Part shown: positions 60,911 to 64,000 of the stretch, piece by piece | How the letters are laid out: the number at the start of each line of letters is the position of its first letter | Numbering within the stretch: position 1 is the first letter of the stretch | Assembly (NCBI RefSeq): GCF_022513635.1 | Contig: NZ_JAKWBL010000001.1 | Coordinates: 1,240,001 to 1,304,000, forward strand | Direction of reading: 5' to 3' | DNA from: Paraniabella ginsengisoli | Lineage (GTDB): Bacteria; Bacteroidota; Bacteroidia; Chitinophagales; Chitinophagaceae | DNA: 64,000 nt | Made by a program: the position numbers and the translations under genes | Notes under the pieces: model-generated | The model's database searches: none | What the model saw: only the letters and a program-made list of their open reading frames with translations | Told to the model about the DNA's origin: nothing

Positions 60911-61219
60911 ATAAATCATTTTGCGCTGAGTGGAATATCGTAAAGCTGGTGTTGGGTCAATGTGTTTAAGAAGCGTAGCTTCGATCTGGTTTTGTAGTCT
61001 CGGAATTTATTCCGGAGAGATAGAACATAATGTTTGTTGAGAGCCGTAGGCTCGAAACATTTTTTATAGCCCGAGCCTACGGCTCTTCATTTTTCATAGA
61101 TAATCTTTTTCTCCGGAATAAATTCCGGAGTTACAATATAAATCAGGCCTTCGACCTTTAAATACACCTCACAATTTTATACCTTGTTGAGTATAAAACT
61201 GAGTTTACTTTTCAAAACG
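60911..61219. repeat. Nested inverted repeats (61001-61127)
   Basis: Outer pair: CGGAATTTATTCCGGAGA at 61001-61018 and its exact complement TCTCCGGAATAAATTCCG at 61110-61127. Inner pair: GAGCCGTAGGCTCG at 61041-61054 and CGAGCCTACGGCTC at 61072-61085. Each unit is itself partly palindromic (GGAATTTATTCC; GAGCCGTAGGCTC). This is a REPIN-like arrangement. No gene in the gap; the rimO promoter starts at its end. Confidence 0.8.
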
Positions 61220-61227
61220 TACCTTTG
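61220..61227 (+). promoter_or_regulatory. TACCTTTG -7 box for rimO
   Basis: TACCTTTG, followed by CAG, 24 bp before the TTG start at 61252. Since the box overlaps an upstream in-frame TTG at 61225, that start cannot be used. Confidence 0.65.
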
Positions 61228-61251
61228 CAGCTTATTTCAAAAAAACTCTCA

Positions 61252-62558
61252 TTGAAAGCGAAAACTCTAAAGAAGGATAAGGTTAACATTATTACACTTG
61301 GCTGTAGTAAAAACATGGTGGACAGCGAAGTGCTGAGCGGCCAATTGCGTGCAAACGATATTGACGTTGTTCACGAAAATGCAAAACGCGATCATAATAT
61401 TGTTGTGGTAAACACCTGTGGATTTATTGATAAGGCCAAAGAAGAAAGTATTAATACCATTCTGGAACAGGTGGAGTTAAAGAGACGTGGCCGTTTGGAC
61501 AAAGTATATGTAACCGGCTGCTTGAGCGAGCGTTATAAAAATAATTTGGAGGAAGAAATACCGGAGGTAGATGCTTTTTTGGAACAATGGAACTGCCTTC
61601 CATTTTAAAGCAGTTTGAAGCGGATTATAAAACGGAATTGATTGGTGAACGATTTTTGGCTACGCCAAAACATTATGCCTATTTAAAAATATCAGAAGGT
61701 TGTAATCGTACCTGCACTTTTTGTGCAATTCCATTAATGCGCGGAAAACACGTAAGCAAGCCAATTGACGAACTTGTTTTGGAAGCGGAAAAGTTAGTGC
61801 GTATGGGCGTTAAAGAAGTGATGTTGATTGCGCAGGAACTGACTTATTATGGTTTGGATATTTACAAAAAACGTATGCTGCCCGAACTTTTACATCGCCT
61901 GGCTGATGTAAAAGGATTGGAATGGATTAGGTTGCATTATGCGTACCCAACTAAATTTCCGTTAGAGATTTTAGATGTAATACGCGAGCGCGATAATATT
62001 TGTAATTACCTTGATATTCCTTTGCAGCACGCATCAGACCGGATGTTGAACGCCATGAAGAGGCAAATTACTCAGGCGGATATGGATGAATTGATCGCGA
62101 CCATTCGCGAGAAAGTGCCGGGCATTTGTTTGCGCACAACTTTAATTGCTGGTTTCCCCGGAGAAACACAGGATGATATTGATGAACTGAAAGCGTTTTT
62201 AGATAAACATCGTTTTGACAGGGTAGGAGTTTTCACTTATTCTCATGAAGAAAATACGGGTGCCTATCAATTTGAAGATGATGTTCCGCAAGAAGAAAAA
62301 GAACGCCGGGCGCAGGAAATTATGGAGCATCAGCAAGAGATTTCTTACGAATTGAACCAGGAGAAAATAGGAAAAGTTTTTAAAACGCTTATCGATAAAA
62401 AAGAAGCCGGACGTTATATTGGGCGAACCGAATTTGACAGCGTGGAAGTAGATAATGAAGTGATAATAACGAGCGAACAAAAACTTAAGATCGGCGAATT
62501 TTATAATGTTCGTATTGAAAAGGCTTATGACTATGATTTAGAAGGAGTGATCGTGTAA
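61252..62558 (+). CDS. rimO: Ribosomal protein S12 methylthiotransferase RimO (one frameshift)
   Basis: About 435 residues, radical-SAM enzyme adding a methylthio group to Asp of S12. N-terminal UPF0004 domain: VNIITLGCSKNMVDSEVLSG, VVNTCGFIDKAKEESI and VTGCLSERYK with three Cys for the second cluster. Radical-SAM motif KISEGCNRTCTFCAIPLMRG has CX3CX2C. The TRAM domain is at the C-terminus (IGRTEFDSVEVDNEVII). Adding one T at the T6 run 61575-61580 gives VDAFFGTMELPSILKQFEAD. The start at TTG 61252 (MKAKTLKKDKVN) fits the family. Confidence 0.94.
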
Positions 62559-62758
62559 GGCGAATCTGCTAGTTCTAAAGAGTGTCTTTTACCGCGAATA
62601 AATAGGATGAAATATGATAGGAACGATAACGAGTGCGACGCAACGAAGATGCTATATATTTTGAAGCTCGGCTCATAAATAATTGTATTGTTATATCGTC
62701 ATATTGATTTTCAATAAATTATGAATATTCTGGGTCATATTGTCATTGATTTTAACAT
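62559..62758. repeat. Intergenic region with GCGTCGCA-core copy
   Basis: 62601-62680 (ATAACGAGTGCGACGCAACG, AAGATGCTATATATTTTGAAG) is a family member downstream of rimO. No terminator hairpin is seen. The rlpA-like promoter begins at 62759. Confidence 0.6.
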
Positions 62759-62786
62759 TTGCTAAAGAGGTTTCAACCTACCTTTG
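62759..62786 (+). promoter_or_regulatory. Promoter of rlpA-like gene
   Basis: TTG at 62759-62761 and TACCTTTG at 62779-62786 with 17 bp between, matching the Bacteroidota consensus. The leader to the ATG at 62883 would be about 90 nt. Confidence 0.7.
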
Positions 62787-62882
62787 CAGCCGTATTTTGC
62801 ATGTAAGTAAAATAACGTTATAAAAGGCGCAATAAAATAAAGTATGATTTTCTGCGTTTATTGTTTAACTAAAATATCTCAC

Positions 62883-63263
62883 ATGAAGAAATGGTTAGTT
62901 TTATTTTTAGCTTTCCTCTTTATTTATACTGATGGCTTTTCGCAAACAAATTCTTCGCAAAAAGCATCGTATTATCACAGCAAATTTAACGGTCGTAAAA
63001 CGGCTACGGGTGATATTTACAGGGACTATCTTTTAACAGCGGCTTCTAATATTTATAAATTAGGTACGCGCCTGCTGGTTACCAATAAGAAAACAGGTAA
63101 AAGTGTTCAAGTTGTTGTAAATGACAGAATGGCTCCGCATATTAAAGGAAGAGTGGATTTAAGTAAATCCGCATTTACCAAAATAGCAAAAACCAGCAAA
63201 GGGCTTGTTCCTGTTGAGGTTAAAGTGTTGGAAGGCAAAGGAGATGACAGCAATTCACTGTAA
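62883..63263 (+). CDS. RlpA-like double-psi beta-barrel protein, secreted
   Basis: 126 residues. Signal MKKWLVLFLAFLFIYTDGFS from ATG 62883. The remainder is one DPBB fold as in RlpA: KASYYHSKFNGRKTATGDIY, TRLLVTNKKTGKSVQVVVNDRMAPHIKGRVDLSKSAF, with the catalytic-type Asp of NDR. Where RlpA usually has a TAAH segment, this has TAASN, so the family His is replaced. It may be a lytic transglycosylase or only a binding module. No SPOR domain is fused. An upstream start at 62844 lacks a signal and is not used. Confidence 0.8.
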   Translation: MKKWLVLFLAFLFIYTDGFSQTNSSQKASYYHSKFNGRKTATGDIYRDYLLTAASNIYKLGTRLLVTNKKTGKSVQVVVNDRMAPHIKGRVDLSKSAFTKIAKTSKGLVPVEVKVLEGKGDDSNSL

Positions 63264-63285
63264 AATTTCTTAGCAAAAATTATAT

Positions 63286-63314
63286 TAAAAAACCCCGCAT
63301 TGCGGGGTTTTTTA
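63286..63314. terminator. Bidirectional terminator between rlpA-like and fbaA genes
   Basis: The stem CCCCGC / GCGGGG with loop ATT, A-run before and T-run after, sits between converging genes. Confidence 0.85.
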
Positions 63315-63318
63315 TTTC

Positions 63319-64000
63319 TTAGGCGTTTTTGCCAATACAGTTCAGATCTTCAAAAGCTGTTTCCAGACGCTTTACAAAAGTCTCTTCTCCTTTGCGTAAC
63401 CATACGCGAGGATCGTAGTATTTTTTGTTGGGTTTGTCATCTCCTTCAGGATTTCCTAACTGGCCTTGCAAATAAGCTTCGTTCTTTTTATAGTAATCAA
63501 ATACACCTTCAGCAAATGCCCACTGCATATCTGTGTCAAGGTTCATTTTGATAGCTCCATACCCAAGTGCTTCGCGAATCTGGCTTTGCTCAGAGCCGCT
63601 ACCACCATGGAATACAAAATAAACAGGCTTATTGCTATCTGTTTTGAATTTTTCAGCAATGTATTTCTGGCTGTTATCCAAAATAACAGGAGTCAATTGA
63701 ACATTACCTGGTTTGTAAACACCATGTACATTACCAAATGCAGCTGCAACGGTAAACATGTTGCTTACTTCCTTCAGCTTTTCGTAAGCATAAGCTACCT
63801 CTTCAGGTTGTGTATATAATTTAGAATTGTCAACATCGGTGTTGTCAACGCCATCTTCTTCACCGCCGGTAACACCCAGTTCAATCTCAATGCTCATACC
63901 CAATGGCGCCATGCGTTTGAAAAATTCAACTGAAGTTGCAATGTTTTCTTCAATGGGTTCTTCGCTTAAATCAAGCATGTGTGAGCTAAATAAAGGCTGG
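63319..64000 (-). CDS. fbaA: Class II fructose-bisphosphate aldolase, C-terminal part
   Basis: The gene runs beyond the window end; the visible part covers about 226 residues. It splits fructose 1,6-bisphosphate to glyceraldehyde 3-phosphate and DHAP in glycolysis, using zinc. Visible residues are HMLDLSEEPIEENIA, EIELGVTGGEEDGVDNTDVD (conserved Glu), VAAAFGNVHGVYKPGNVQL (zinc His), VFHGGSGSE (zinc His and phosphate loop), and GAIKMNLDTDMQWAF. It ends in LETAFEDLNCIGKNA. Intact in the visible region. Confidence 0.93.
   Translation of the reverse strand, partial: QPLFSSHMLDLSEEPIEENIATSVEFFKRMAPLGMSIEIELGVTGGEEDGVDNTDVDNSKLYTQPEEVAYAYEKLKEVSNMFTVAAAFGNVHGVYKPGNVQLTPVILDNSQKYIAEKFKTDSNKPVYFVFHGGSGSEQSQIREALGYGAIKMNLDTDMQWAFAEGVFDYYKKNEAYLQGQLGNPEGDDKPNKKYYDPRVWLRKGEETFVKRLETAFEDLNCIGKNA

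Noticed and set aside
61560..61610. Programmed ribosomal frameshift in rimO
   Set aside because: The same type of break occurs in 22 other genes, mostly at homopolymers, so a gene-specific mechanism is not needed.

Overview
The window is 64 kb of chromosomal DNA from a member of the Bacteroidota, most likely the Chitinophagaceae or a close relative. The evidence is a SusC/SusD pair, a Bacteroidota-type LptD/OstA/MlaD set, the rpmB-rpmG-DUF4295-ftsY cluster, AT-rich starts without Shine-Dalgarno sequences, and promoter boxes of the form TAnnTTTG, as before rpmB and a tRNA-Gly. There is no phage, CRISPR array, insertion sequence or plasmid backbone. This is an ordinary chromosomal region with many small non-coding repeats between genes.

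Layout. 0-6.5 kb: end of plsX, a broken sodium/bile-acid-symporter-like gene, purU, then a minus-strand heptose locus (hddC-gmhB fusion, gmhA, hddA, a glycosyltransferase). 6.8-13.4 kb: pcm, a LysE-type exporter, a membrane Fe-S protein, a phosphoribosyltransferase, cmk, a Tat-exported Gfo/Idh/MocA oxidoreductase, trmN6. 13.5-24.5 kb: tsaD, an ABC permease and the envelope block (OstA/LptA-like, MlaD, amidase; divergent lptD; plsC). 24.5-28.3 kb: a DUF1016 nuclease-like gene, a GNAT acetyltransferase, ung, cbpA-cbpM. 28.5-33.1 kb: two secreted glycosidases, a GH2 beta-galactosidase and a GH109-type enzyme, that share an operator-like word. 33.2-42.3 kb: fabI, PAP2, recN, aroQ, an MFS carrier, then a second heptose locus (GT9 heptosyltransferase and split HldE). 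42.4-47.9 kb: an S41 peptidase, an M20 amidohydrolase, a SPOR protein, a GT2 enzyme and small membrane proteins. 48 kb: tRNA-Gly and tRNA-Leu. 48.6-53.7 kb: lpdA, a TIM-barrel epimerase, DinB, the ribosomal cluster and ftsY. 54.6-64 kb: susC-susD, a DUF4143 ATPase with iterons, rimO, an RlpA-like protein and a partial fbaA.

Two features dominate. First, 23 genes, many of them housekeeping (lptD, ftsY, lpdA, plsC, recN, rimO, ung), are interrupted by frameshifts. I resolved 31 shifts. Thirty read as single-base deletions and 26 of those lie in runs of five or more identical bases. This points to uncorrected sequencing error rather than gene decay, so these genes are annotated at full length with the shift positions given. 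Second, the intergenic DNA is full of small repeat families: a GCGTCGCA-core element of about 80 bp (about 15 copies), a 93-98 bp element with TGTCTGAACC inverted ends, palindromic hairpins and nested inverted repeats. One 48-bp element has inserted in frame into hddC-gmhB with a visible 6-bp target duplication.

The genes together describe envelope building (two heptose activation routes, LPS export, MlaD, phospholipid acyltransferases, amidase, RlpA, SPOR) and glycan use (SusCD, beta-galactosidase, GH109). No clearly new defence or biosynthetic system was recognised. The most interesting candidates are the repeat insertion, the iteron-controlled DUF4143 ATPase, the shared operator word of the two glycosidases and the coexistence of both heptose routes.
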